Source: Pirellula staleyi DSM 6068 (lineage in GTDB: Bacteria > Planctomycetota > Planctomycetia > Pirellulales > Pirellulaceae). Taken from it: a stretch of DNA of 32,722 bases. Of the stretch, positions 26,422-32,471 are shown piece by piece (the stretch's first letter is position 1; the number at the start of each line of letters is the position of its first letter). The stretch spans positions 1-32,722 of the forward strand of contig CAMBSL010000038.1 in NCBI GenBank assembly GCA_945870455.1, written 5' to 3'. A model generated the notes under the pieces. It ran no database searches, had not been told where the DNA came from, and saw only the letters and a list, made by a program, of their open reading frames with translations. A program made the translations under genes and the position numbers.

Positions 26422-27498
26422 TCACCGAGTGTGTTTGGCGATGCCGCCGACCGTGTAGTTAGGATATCGCTGCAGGGCCGCAACCCTAGCTTCGTTACTA
26501 GTCTGACCTGGTACCAAAACATAATAAGGGTATGCGTACCCACTGTTCGGCAGCAGGGAAACGTTCCAAAGGTCCGCTGCACCACTCGCCACAGACAACA
26601 ACTCTAAACGCATGTGACGGGCTTGCCTTTCGATATCCGCATCGGCGACTTGTGCCGCCAACGAGGCTCGAGTCATGAACCGCTCGCGGTCGAAGTATCT
26701 GTTCCGATCCTCTTCGCTCACTTGACTCGCAAGAGCTTCTCTCCACCGCAGAAGCGGAACAGCAATCGCATCCGATACTGATTTTTCGAGAAGAAACGTC
26801 GGAATCGCGACTGACCCTCGATTCGGCGTCTCAATCATGACCGCCTCGAGCTCGTATACCCAAGGCCCCGGCCCTGACTTTATCAGCCATTTCTCAATGT
26901 CGCGAACGTCGTCTATCGTTGCTTTTTCCAAGTGAGCGATCGTCATTGGCAAGATGTGTTTGTAGACCGGATCCAATTGCGAGAACAAGACTCCGCCAAC
27001 ATAAACTTCGGAGGATGCCCTCTTAATGGAAAGCGGCTTTAAGTCGAACCCCATGAACTCACCTTGGATGCGCTGACCATCGATCAGTCGCCAACCACCC
27101 ACGGTCGACGCACTCCGTTCTGAAAGGCTTAGCTTTGATGCCGTTGCACCGGGGCTACTCTCGGTGACATTAGTCGGCAAGGGTTCTGCGGGAATCGCTG
27201 TCCCGTCTATGGGAACGAGTGGGTTGCCTGCTCCAATTGCCACGGAACCCTTGATTGATTGCCCGCGCTTCGAATGGACAAAAGCCTGGTCCTCGTCCGA
27301 AAGCTGAACAATATCCAATGCAATGAGCCGATGATCCTCGGTCCGCAAAACGACCAGTTCCTTGTTGGCGGACACCAGCTCTGCTTCCACACGGTACCGC
27401 CCTGATTTATCCTTCCATTCATGTGCATTTAAAAGGCCATGAAACGCAGCCGTCGTACTGGCGAAGAATATCAACTGTAAGGTGATGTTGAATCTCAT
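26422..27498 (-). CDS. Secreted SHD1-domain protein
   Basis: This 358-residue protein has a signal peptide (MRFNITLQLIFFASTTAAF). It is followed by an SHD1-type domain (about 26-75: EWKDKSGRYRVEAELVSANK, then VVLRTEDHRLIALDIVQLSDEDQAFV). A second, weaker copy may start at WRLIDGQRIQGEFMGFDLKP (about 135-180, ending VLFSQLDP). SHD1 repeats are characteristic of planctomycete extracytoplasmic proteins; their role is unclear. The C-terminal half is helical and contains no catalytic motif that I can see. The gene is followed after 6 bp by the HAD/ATPase gene. The start codon ATG at 27498 is weakly supported by a GAAG nearby. Confidence 0.8.
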   Translation of the reverse strand: MRFNITLQLIFFASTTAAFHGLLNAHEWKDKSGRYRVEAELVSANKELVVLRTEDHRLIALDIVQLSDEDQAFVHSKRGQSIKGSVAIGAGNPLVPIDGTAIPAEPLPTNVTESSPGATASKLSLSERSASTVGGWRLIDGQRIQGEFMGFDLKPLSIKRASSEVYVGGVLFSQLDPVYKHILPMTIAHLEKATIDDVRDIEKWLIKSGPGPWVYELEAVMIETPNRGSVAIPTFLLEKSVSDAIAVPLLRWREALASQVSEEDRNRYFDRERFMTRASLAAQVADADIERQARHMRLELLSVASGAADLWNVSLLPNSGYAYPYYVLVPGQTSNEARVAALQRYPNYTVGGIAKHTR

Positions 27499-27504
27499 TT
27501 AAAA

Positions 27505-27792
27505 TCACTTCGTTCTAAGGAACATAGGGGTATTTTTGTTCTGTAAATTGTCGAACAGATGAAGTTCAGGATTTCCGTACACACGGCACTCAGACGCAAA
27601 TGCCATGCCTAATTCAATCGGATCTCTGGAGTTTGAGATGTGATGTGCCAGCGAGCGTCGGAAGTTGATCGCTTTTCGAACAGACTGCGTCATTTTGAAC
27701 TTACGACCATACTTTCCATTGCGATTAAGAAATGTTGCCACTGCGGCATGACTATTGCATTGCTTCTTGGAACAGTAGTTTGATCCGAACAC
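27505..27792 (-). CDS. Doubtful small ORF overlapping a regulatory region
   Basis: A 95-codon frame starting at a GTG (27792) ends 6 bp before the SHD1 gene. It is basic and has a CSKKQC pair, but I recognise no family and no Shine-Dalgarno. The plus-strand -24/-12 promoter candidate (27744-27759) lies inside it, and the start overlaps the palindrome at 27780-27799. It may be a real short upstream gene of the SHD1 operon. A non-coding reading of 27499-27838 as a two-way regulatory region is more likely. Confidence 0.2.
   Translation of the reverse strand: MFGSNYCSKKQCNSHAAVATFLNRNGKYGRKFKMTQSVRKAINFRRSLAHHISNSRDPIELGMAFASECRVYGNPELHLFDNLQNKNTPMFLRTK
27744..27759 (+). promoter_or_regulatory. 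Candidate sigma-54 (-24/-12) promoter of the CsbD/DUF883 operon
   Basis: CGGCATG-ACTA-TTGCA matches the sigma-54 consensus TTGGCACG-N4-TTGCW at 10 of 13 fixed positions. It has the invariant GG and GC exactly 10 bp apart (GG 27745-27746; GC 27757-27758). The predicted transcript would start near 27770, leaving a leader of about 69 nt before the ATG at 27839. Confidence 0.45.
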
Positions 27793-27799
27793 GGATCAA
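27780..27799. promoter_or_regulatory. Perfect inverted repeat in the leader of the CsbD/DUF883 gene
   Basis: Eight-base arms TTGATCCG (27780-27787) and CGGATCAA (27792-27799) surround the four bases AACA. The site lies 40 bp upstream of the start codon and about 20 bp downstream of the candidate -12 box. It could be a repressor operator or a small RNA hairpin in the 5' leader. Confidence 0.5.
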
Positions 27800-27838
27800 G
27801 AACAGACCCGCCGACTCGTACAAGTAGAGATTATTGAA

Positions 27839-28264
27839 ATGATTACTAGAGATCAATTAATGGGTAACTGGAACGACATCGTTGGTTCGATCAAGAAAAA
27901 GTTTGGCGATTTCACTGCAGAGGAGCTGGCCCGTGTCGAGGGTAATTTCGAACAGTTGGTAGCGTTGGTTCAACGCAAATCAGGCCAAAGCCGAGAACAA
28001 ATTGCTTCATTCTTGTCCGAATGTTGCGAAACGGCAGGATCATCTTACGGTCGAGTCGCCAATCGCGCTTCACACTATGTCGACTCGGCGGAAGAAGTCA
28101 TTCGCGACCAATACGGGCGCGTCGCTTCGGAAGCTAAGAGAGGCTTGGACTATACGGCTCAAAGCGTCGGTCGCCGGCCACTGGAGGCCTTGGCCATCGC
28201 CGTGGGATCCGGAATTATCGCGGGAGTCCTGCTTGGGCTTTCCATTTCGAATCGAAAGCGATAG
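27839..28264 (+). CDS. CsbD-like domain fused to a DUF883 (YqjD/ElaB)-like membrane tail
   Basis: This 141-residue protein starts with a CsbD-type stress domain (WNDIVGSIKKKFGDFTAEEL at about 11-30, then EGNFEQLVALVQRKSGQSREQI). A helical region and a C-terminal glycine-zipper membrane helix follow (LEALAIAVGSGIIAGVLLGL, about 114-133), ending in basic NRKR, as in DUF883 proteins. E. coli relatives YqjD, ElaB and YgaM are stationary-phase inner-membrane proteins linked to ribosome binding. A cytoplasmic helical domain held at the membrane is therefore likely. It is the first gene of a four-gene plus-strand operon resembling E. coli yqjDEK. A paralogue with the same fusion lies at 30684-31112. 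The ATG at 27839 has only a weak GAG upstream. Confidence 0.85.
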   Translation: MITRDQLMGNWNDIVGSIKKKFGDFTAEELARVEGNFEQLVALVQRKSGQSREQIASFLSECCETAGSSYGRVANRASHYVDSAEEVIRDQYGRVASEAKRGLDYTAQSVGRRPLEALAIAVGSGIIAGVLLGLSISNRKR

Positions 28265-28266
28265 TG

Positions 28267-28692
28267 ATGAGCGCTGCACACAGTAAGACCGAGGTGGATG
28301 TGGAGCAGATTATTGAACGCATGCGTTCCGTAAGGATGTCTGGCCACGATCACGTCGTCGAGCTTCAGGGAGAAGCGAAGCGACTTGTCGATTGGAAGGA
28401 ATATGTCCGGGCCAAGCCGATCCTTTCCGTAGCGGCCGCATCCTTGATTGGCTTTGGAGTTATTCGTAATGCTTTATTTGTAGTTTCCAAACCCCCTCCG
28501 TCCATGCTGGCGATGGGTGCACCGCTGGTCGACAACAAGTCCATTCGGTCAACCATCGGCAGTTCGATTGCAACTCTGGCGACTTCGATCGTATCGAACG
28601 CCGTGAAAACATACATTGCAAACATGCTTCAACGCGGGATCGCGACAGGAGAAATCAATGATCGATTTCAGCACGACAGTTCAAAGGACTAA
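28267..28692 (+). CDS. Small membrane-associated protein, possible DUF883/YqjK-like
   Basis: The 141-residue product has an amphipathic N-terminal helical part (EVDVEQIIERMRSVRMS) and a segment DWKEYVRAKPILSVAAASLIGFGVI (about 43-67) that resembles the end of DUF883 proteins: YVRA.P followed by a membrane helix. A second mildly hydrophobic helix lies at about 98-118. The ATG is 2 bp after the stop of the CsbD-fusion gene, and a GTG overlapping that stop (28264) is an alternative start. Its 3' end overlaps the next gene by 35 bp, indicating a single transcript. I cannot assign a function beyond membership of the operon. Confidence 0.7.
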   Translation: MSAAHSKTEVDVEQIIERMRSVRMSGHDHVVELQGEAKRLVDWKEYVRAKPILSVAAASLIGFGVIRNALFVVSKPPPSMLAMGAPLVDNKSIRSTIGSSIATLATSIVSNAVKTYIANMLQRGIATGEINDRFQHDSSKD

Positions 28693-28879
28693 CGGGTCGC
28701 CCGAGCAACGCCATCAACAGGAGATGCTTTCGGACAATGCTATTGCACTCGAGGTTGATCAGAATCGTTCCGATCCAATCGACACGGCTCGCGAAATCAT
28801 AGCTGCAAAACCTGTGATTTCCCTTGCTATCGCGTTCGTAGTTGGAGGGACTCTGGGATGGTTGACATCGAGAAGATGA
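28658..28879 (+). CDS. Short DUF883-like membrane-tail protein
   Basis: This 73-residue protein has a polar N-terminus (MIDFSTTVQRTNGS) and a C-terminal membrane helix of DUF883 type (IIAAKPVISLAIAFVVGG, then TLGWLTSRR). It lacks the N-terminal helical domain of the CsbD fusion. The ATG at 28658 is supported by AGGAG at 28647-28651. An upstream in-frame start at 28616 has no Shine-Dalgarno. The gene overlaps both neighbours, typical of a tightly packed operon. It is probably a tail-anchored partner of the CsbD/DUF883 and holin-like proteins. Confidence 0.72.
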   Translation: MIDFSTTVQRTNGSPEQRHQQEMLSDNAIALEVDQNRSDPIDTAREIIAAKPVISLAIAFVVGGTLGWLTSRR

Positions 28880-29298
28880 ATGGAAAATACCGGCATTCCA
28901 ATTTGGTAGGGGACATCAAGTCGACTGCGGGAGCGTTCGCTTGCGACCTATTGGAGCTCGCGGAACTGCAGAGCAAACTGTTCAGAGCAGATGCGAAGAC
29001 CGCACTCCATCAGTCAAAAGGATCTGCCGCTGCGATCATCATTGCTGGTTGCTGCTTACTGGCTTGCTTGCCGGTCGCAGGCTTTGGCCTCGCCTCCGCA
29101 GTTGCCTATTATTTCCAATGGCAAGGATGGGTTGCACAACTGGCCGTCGGTGGTTGTTTATCCATACTGAGTATCGTGGTGGTGGCGATCTCTTTCAATA
29201 ATCTCACTCGAGTACGCCAGTTCAAACGAAGTTCGGAAGAGTTTTCCAAGAACCTTGAGTGGACGAAGCGCGTATTTAGCGATGACTCGGCTCGGTAG
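28858..29298 (+). CDS. Holin-X (YqjE-like) membrane protein
   Basis: The 146-residue product fits the Phage_holin_3_6/holin-X family, to which E. coli YqjE belongs. An N-terminal amphipathic helix (LLELAELQSKLFRADAKTAL, about 32-51) is followed by two membrane helices (about 57-81 and 89-112) and a basic/polar tail. In bacteria these are inner-membrane proteins co-expressed with DUF883 partners, not lysis proteins. The ATG at 28858 has a perfect Shine-Dalgarno (GGAGGG, 8 bp away) and overlaps the previous stop by 22 bp. A second candidate, the ATG at 28876, overlaps that stop as ATGA. It is the last gene of the operon. Confidence 0.82.
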   Translation: MVDIEKMNGKYRHSNLVGDIKSTAGAFACDLLELAELQSKLFRADAKTALHQSKGSAAAIIIAGCCLLACLPVAGFGLASAVAYYFQWQGWVAQLAVGGCLSILSIVVVAISFNNLTRVRQFKRSSEEFSKNLEWTKRVFSDDSAR

Positions 29299-29346
29299 GG
29301 CCGCACGTATCTGCGAACTTGTGCTCCATCGGCAAGCACCTTGGCT

Positions 29347-29442
29347 GGTTTTCGGTCAGCATCAAGATGAATAGCTCGATATGAGCCGAAAACCGTAGGT
29401 CAGCCCACTGCGGATAATCAGCCGGAATGCGTTAGCGTCCGG
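29347..29442. repeat. Two inverted repeats in the gap after the holin-X gene
   Basis: GGTTTTCGG (29347-29355) pairs exactly with CCGAAAACC (29386-29394) across a 30-base loop. A smaller palindrome, CCGGA/TCCGG around ATGCGTTAGCG, lies at 29422-29442. No T-run follows the first, so it is not an obvious intrinsic terminator. The second resembles short palindromic repeats common in planctomycete intergenic DNA. No coding potential is seen in 29299-29592. Confidence 0.4.
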
Positions 29443-29505
29443 TTTAGCCAGACTTACGACCGATGCCGATTGGTAATACACATGTTCTGGAATGCGCGTT
29501 ATCCA

Positions 29506-29522
29506 TTGGCCCTTCGTTTGCT
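29506..29522 (+). promoter_or_regulatory. Candidate sigma-54 promoter of the DUF2383 gene
   Basis: TTGGCCCT-TCGT-TTGCT matches the consensus at 11 of 13 positions, with GG (29508-29509) and GC (29520-29521) separated by 10 bp. The start would be near 29533, giving a leader of about 60 nt before the ATG at 29593. A small inverted repeat, CGAAC-TCG-GTTCG, lies at 29552-29564 in that leader. Confidence 0.5.
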
Positions 29523-29592
29523 GTGTTAGCTTAGCCACGGTCCGAACTCGGTTCGACCTTTCCCAATTACCTTCTCGACATTGGAGTCCTTT

Positions 29593-30057
29593 ATGGAAAC
29601 GAACACAGAATTAGACAGCATCACCGTAGCCAAGTTGCATGACTTGGTCCGCATCAATATCGACTCGGACGAGGGCTTCACAGAAGCATCGAAAGACATC
29701 ACGGATAAGTCGATCGCGGCTTTGTTCGTCGAACTAGCTCGCCAACGAAGAAACAACGCACTCGAACTGCAGGAATTCATTTCATGGAGCGGTGAGACGG
29801 CAGCGGTTTTAGGATCCTATGTGGCTGCAATGCATCGGGCTTGGATCAACCTGCGTGGAATGATCAGTGGAGGGGATTCGTATGCAATCCTGGCAGAAGC
29901 AGAACGCGGAGAGGATGCTATAAAGGGTGCGTACGAGGACGCAATGCCCGCTATATCTGATACCTTTATTCATGATCTTCTCGATAAGCAATACGCGAAT
30001 GTGAGAGCGAATCACGATAAAGTTAAGTCGATGCGAGACCGATTCGCAGCAAAGTAG
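29593..30057 (+). CDS. DUF2383 (PA2169-type) four-helix-bundle protein
   Basis: This 154-residue protein fits the DUF2383/PA2169 family: LDSITVAKLHDLVRINIDSDEGF-like start, FVELARQRRNNALELQEFI, then WINLRGMISGGDSYAILAEAERGEDAIKGAYEDAM. These are small ferritin-like four-helix bundles, often near stress genes. No signal peptide or membrane segment is seen, so it is probably cytoplasmic. The ATG at 29593 is chosen because GGAG lies 6 bp upstream; a TTG at 29581 is less likely. The fold is assigned with confidence; no metal-binding ExxH motif is evident, so an iron role is not claimed. Confidence 0.85.
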   Translation: METNTELDSITVAKLHDLVRINIDSDEGFTEASKDITDKSIAALFVELARQRRNNALELQEFISWSGETAAVLGSYVAAMHRAWINLRGMISGGDSYAILAEAERGEDAIKGAYEDAMPAISDTFIHDLLDKQYANVRANHDKVKSMRDRFAAK

Positions 30058-30134
30058 TCTACACGCTCGAGCGCAAGCTGAGCGGTTGCGTGGGCTCTCT
30101 CGTTAGATCGATCAGAACAATTTCTTCAACAACA

Positions 30135-30398
30135 ATGGAAAGTATGATGTCAAACACGAATCAATCTCGAAACGGGGCCTTCATGACAGAGGAAACCCTT
30201 CGAGGGGCTGGCGAGCAGTTATCCATGGCCGCCAACATGGCAAAGGAAACTGCCATGGAATGCGGCACACACTACGTAACGGAACCTGCAAAGGACCTTT
30301 TTGGCTTATTTCAAGACTATGCGAAATCGAGGCCCGAAGTCGCCGCCGTTTGGTGCTTCGGTCTCGGACTTCTCATTGGATGGAAATTGCGATCTTAA
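30135..30398 (+). CDS. Small DUF883-like membrane protein
   Basis: The 87-residue product has a polar helical N-terminus (EETLRGAGEQLSMAANMAKE). A C-terminal membrane helix follows (YAKSRPEVAAVWCFGLGL, then LIGWKLRS), the same end type as DUF883 proteins, in which a conserved proline precedes the glycine-rich helix. Three ATGs (30135, 30144, 30147) are possible, and none has a clear Shine-Dalgarno. It lies 77 bp after the DUF2383 gene and is probably on the same transcript. It would be the third DUF883-type tail protein in 2.5 kb. Confidence 0.6.
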   Translation: MESMMSNTNQSRNGAFMTEETLRGAGEQLSMAANMAKETAMECGTHYVTEPAKDLFGLFQDYAKSRPEVAAVWCFGLGLLIGWKLRS

Positions 30399-30500
30399 AA
30401 CCGACGACACGTAGCCCTGAGTGGTTCAAGTCGCTGGAGGCGGAGGCGAATAACGAGAACATTTAGCGAAGCCGTCGGGAGAGGGCACGGAGTAAGTGTA

Positions 30501-30523
30501 GAACGATTGTCGCTCAATCGTTC
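30501..30523. other. Perfect 9-bp hairpin between convergent genes
   Basis: GAACGATTG (30501-30509), a five-base loop and CAATCGTTC (30515-30523) form an exact stem-loop. A longer-range pair, CACGGAGT (30486-30493) with ACTCCGTG (30563-30570), encloses it. It lies in the 285-bp gap between two converging transcripts and may act as a transcription barrier or an RNA stability element, but no T-run follows on either strand. No gene is seen in 30399-30683. Confidence 0.45.
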
Positions 30524-30683
30524 ATGATCCTTCAGGGCCCGCAGGCTTGCCTCCGTGGCTCAACTCCGTGTCACTCGGCTGAACGCACACATGCAATCAG
30601 CCTTCCATCCGGGCTCGTCCCGGTGGAGGCAACAATTGGCAGCTACCCACAGCTACTAAATGCTTATCGGGCAAAAGCAACAA

Positions 30684-31112
30684 CTAATAGTTTCGTCTGC
30701 CGCACATGGACGAACCGATGATTAAGCCAGCGACAAGCCCAATACCCATCGCCAATAGCATGGATTCACCTGGTCGATGCTGGACCGTTTCCCTTGCGTT
30801 TTTGATTCCGTCACGCGATGTTTCACGTGCGTAGTCGTAACCATCGCGAAGTGACTCAGAAGCTTTGGTTGCCATGTCGCTCGCAGCTTCCGAGATTCTT
30901 TCGACGGTTGTTGAGGTGGTGTTCGAAACCGATCGGAGAAAATCGTCGATTTCTTCCCGTGCCTTACCGGTCTTCTTCTGAATCACTCCGGCAAGCTGCT
31001 GGATGTTTCCATTGATGCCTGCTAGATCATCGCCAGTGATCTGAGCGTACTTGCTTTTTACTGCACCTGCCAATTGGTTCCAAGTGCCTTGAACTTCTTC
31101 TTTCGTCGTCAT
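30684..31112 (-). CDS. CsbD-like/DUF883-like fusion protein, second copy
   Basis: This 142-residue paralogue of the 27839 protein has a CsbD domain (TWNQLAGAVKSKYAQITGDDL, then NGNIQQLAGVIQKKTGKAREEI). A long helical stretch (about 60-110) precedes a glycine-zipper membrane helix (MLLAMGIGLVAGLIIGS, about 119-135) and a basic end. Start ATG at 31112 is backed by AGAGGA, 8 bp upstream. The two copies have diverged in sequence but keep the same two-part architecture. They point in opposite directions and bracket the operon, which suggests an old duplication. A near-consensus -24/-12 element lies upstream. Confidence 0.87.
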   Translation of the reverse strand: MTTKEEVQGTWNQLAGAVKSKYAQITGDDLAGINGNIQQLAGVIQKKTGKAREEIDDFLRSVSNTTSTTVERISEAASDMATKASESLRDGYDYARETSRDGIKNARETVQHRPGESMLLAMGIGLVAGLIIGSSMCGRRNY

Positions 31113-31199
31113 CTTTTCAATCCTCTTTCAAAAGTTTTCCAGGTTAAAGGACTCGAAATCCTTCATGATCTCGGGGTGTCGAGGGCACAACATCGATTA

Positions 31200-31215
31200 A
31201 GCAAAGCGTGTGCCA
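31200..31215 (-). promoter_or_regulatory. Candidate sigma-54 promoter of the second CsbD/DUF883 gene
   Basis: On the minus strand TGGCACA-CGCT-TTGCT matches 11 of 13 consensus positions (including the preceding C for T), with GG and GC 10 bp apart. The start would be near 31190, giving a leader of about 78 nt. It is the closest match to the canonical TGGCAC/TTGCT boxes in the window. The rest of 31113-31402 shows nothing else. Confidence 0.55.
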
Positions 31216-31402
31216 GACTCGACGCGTTTGATGGTGCGATTGCAAATGGTGTTCGTCACGCCCCAAAACCCATCAGCGCGCTGGTTTCTGAACCAGTTAG
31301 GCACACGAGCGATCACGAGCATTGGGTGCGTCTGGGCTACCACGTCAAACGCTTATGCTGGCGTTTCAACTGACGGAGCCTTGCAAAACGGCGTGTCGAT
31401 CT

Positions 31403-32242
31403 CTAAACCGTTGAGATCGCGGCCTGATCGGGAATACGTGCTGGCGCGACACTTCCTTGAGACCAGTTCGCCCAAACGTTCTTGAACGTTAACTGGGCTG
31501 AGCCAATATAAGTTGCGAACGGAACATCCGCAGCATCGTGACCGGTGGCGATTCGAACGAAACCTCCGACTGGAGCCATGCGAGTCGCATCAAAGAGATA
31601 CCAGCTATCCCCCAGGAATGCTTCAAAGTAGCCGTGGAAGTCTGGCGGTTGCAGATTCACAGCGTAGCCACAAACGTAGCGAGCCGGGATGCCGATCGCA
31701 CGACATAACGCGATCGACAAATGAGCATAATCGCGACAGACTCCCTGGCGTTGAACAAACACGTCTTGAGCTGTAGTTTGGGAATCGGTCGAACCAGAAA
31801 CGTAGGTGAGGTTGTTGAATACCCAGTCGCAGACAGAACGAACGCGAACCAAGCCCTTGGGTGTTTTCCCAAACTCGCGAAGGGCGAAATTGCCCAACAA
31901 ATCCGATTCACAAAATCGACTCGGATTCAAATAGGGCAACGCATCCACTGGCAGTTCAATGTACTGTTGCTCAAAAAGTTCGTTCGCAAAATCAATCGCG
32001 GCCGTGAGTTCTACGGTCGCCTCGTAGTGAACAATGAGACTTCCCGACTGAACGAAGCACCGCTGCGCTCGATTCTGCTGAAGACCTAGATTCAATGCTT
32101 CCGCCATGTTTGGACCATTGATGGACAAGCTCTCCGTAATCGTCTTTTGATGGTCGGTCTGCGAAACATTGACTTGGAAAAGAAAGGGTGTTGGACTGGT
32201 GGTTGCGTACTCAAGTTCACAGCCGACGTTTATCTGACTCAA
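31403..32242 (-). CDS. Transglutaminase-like (cysteine protease fold) protein
   Basis: This 279-residue protein has an N-terminal beta domain and a transglutaminase-like core with the complete triad. C169 lies in RQGVCRDYAHL, H203 in DFHGYFEAF and D218 in WYLFDATR, around the typical GIPARYVCGY strand. Such proteins act as peptidases or transglutaminases, and many are cytoplasmic and found next to circularly permuted ATP-grasp/alpha-E genes; here there is no such neighbour. No signal peptide is visible. The start is TTG at 32242, preceded by AGGGG at 8 bp and an in-frame TAA 15 bp upstream, so an earlier start is excluded. A -24/-12 candidate lies 59 bp upstream. Confidence 0.88.
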   Translation of the reverse strand: MSQINVGCELEYATTSPTPFLFQVNVSQTDHQKTITESLSINGPNMAEALNLGLQQNRAQRCFVQSGSLIVHYEATVELTAAIDFANELFEQQYIELPVDALPYLNPSRFCESDLLGNFALREFGKTPKGLVRVRSVCDWVFNNLTYVSGSTDSQTTAQDVFVQRQGVCRDYAHLSIALCRAIGIPARYVCGYAVNLQPPDFHGYFEAFLGDSWYLFDATRMAPVGGFVRIATGHDAADVPFATYIGSAQLTFKNVWANWSQGSVAPARIPDQAAISTV

Positions 32243-32299
32243 GTGATTGACCCCTTACTGATTCGCCACGTTAAATTCCACATGTAAAATGCCGTGTTA

Positions 32300-32316
32300 A
32301 GCACAACTCATGCCAA
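32300..32316 (-). promoter_or_regulatory. Candidate sigma-54 promoter of the transglutaminase-like gene
   Basis: On the minus strand TTGGCATG-AGTT-GTGCT matches 11 of 13 consensus positions, with GG (32313-32314) and GC (32301-32302) separated by 10 bp. The transcript would start near 32289, about 47 nt before the TTG start codon at 32242. Confidence 0.5.
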
Positions 32317-32402
32317 CCGTGTTCGAATCGCGGACACTACCAGCGTTGTTGGCGGCCCCTGAATGCCAACAGACCGAGTCTAAGTTGATTGGAGGCATGG
32401 CG

Positions 32403-32419
32403 TTGGCATAGTTTTCGCT
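32403..32419 (+). promoter_or_regulatory. Candidate sigma-54 promoter of the right-edge gene
   Basis: TTGGCATA-GTTT-TCGCT matches 10 of 13 consensus positions, with GG (32405-32406) and GC (32417-32418) separated by 10 bp. It is divergent from the transglutaminase promoter and lies 54 bp before the ATG at 32472. It is the weakest of the five. Confidence 0.35.
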
Positions 32420-32471
32420 CTGCTCAAAAGCATTGCGCCACAACGTTCCTATTTAAATTGAGCTCAGTGCC

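Noticed and set aside
27769..27799. ECF-type promoter (GGAAC at 27769-27773)
   Set aside because: No matching -10 element at the right spacing; the upstream -24/-12 element fits better.
28858..29298. Prophage lysis gene
   Set aside because: The holin-like protein is of the YqjE type inside a chromosomal stress operon; no other phage gene is present.
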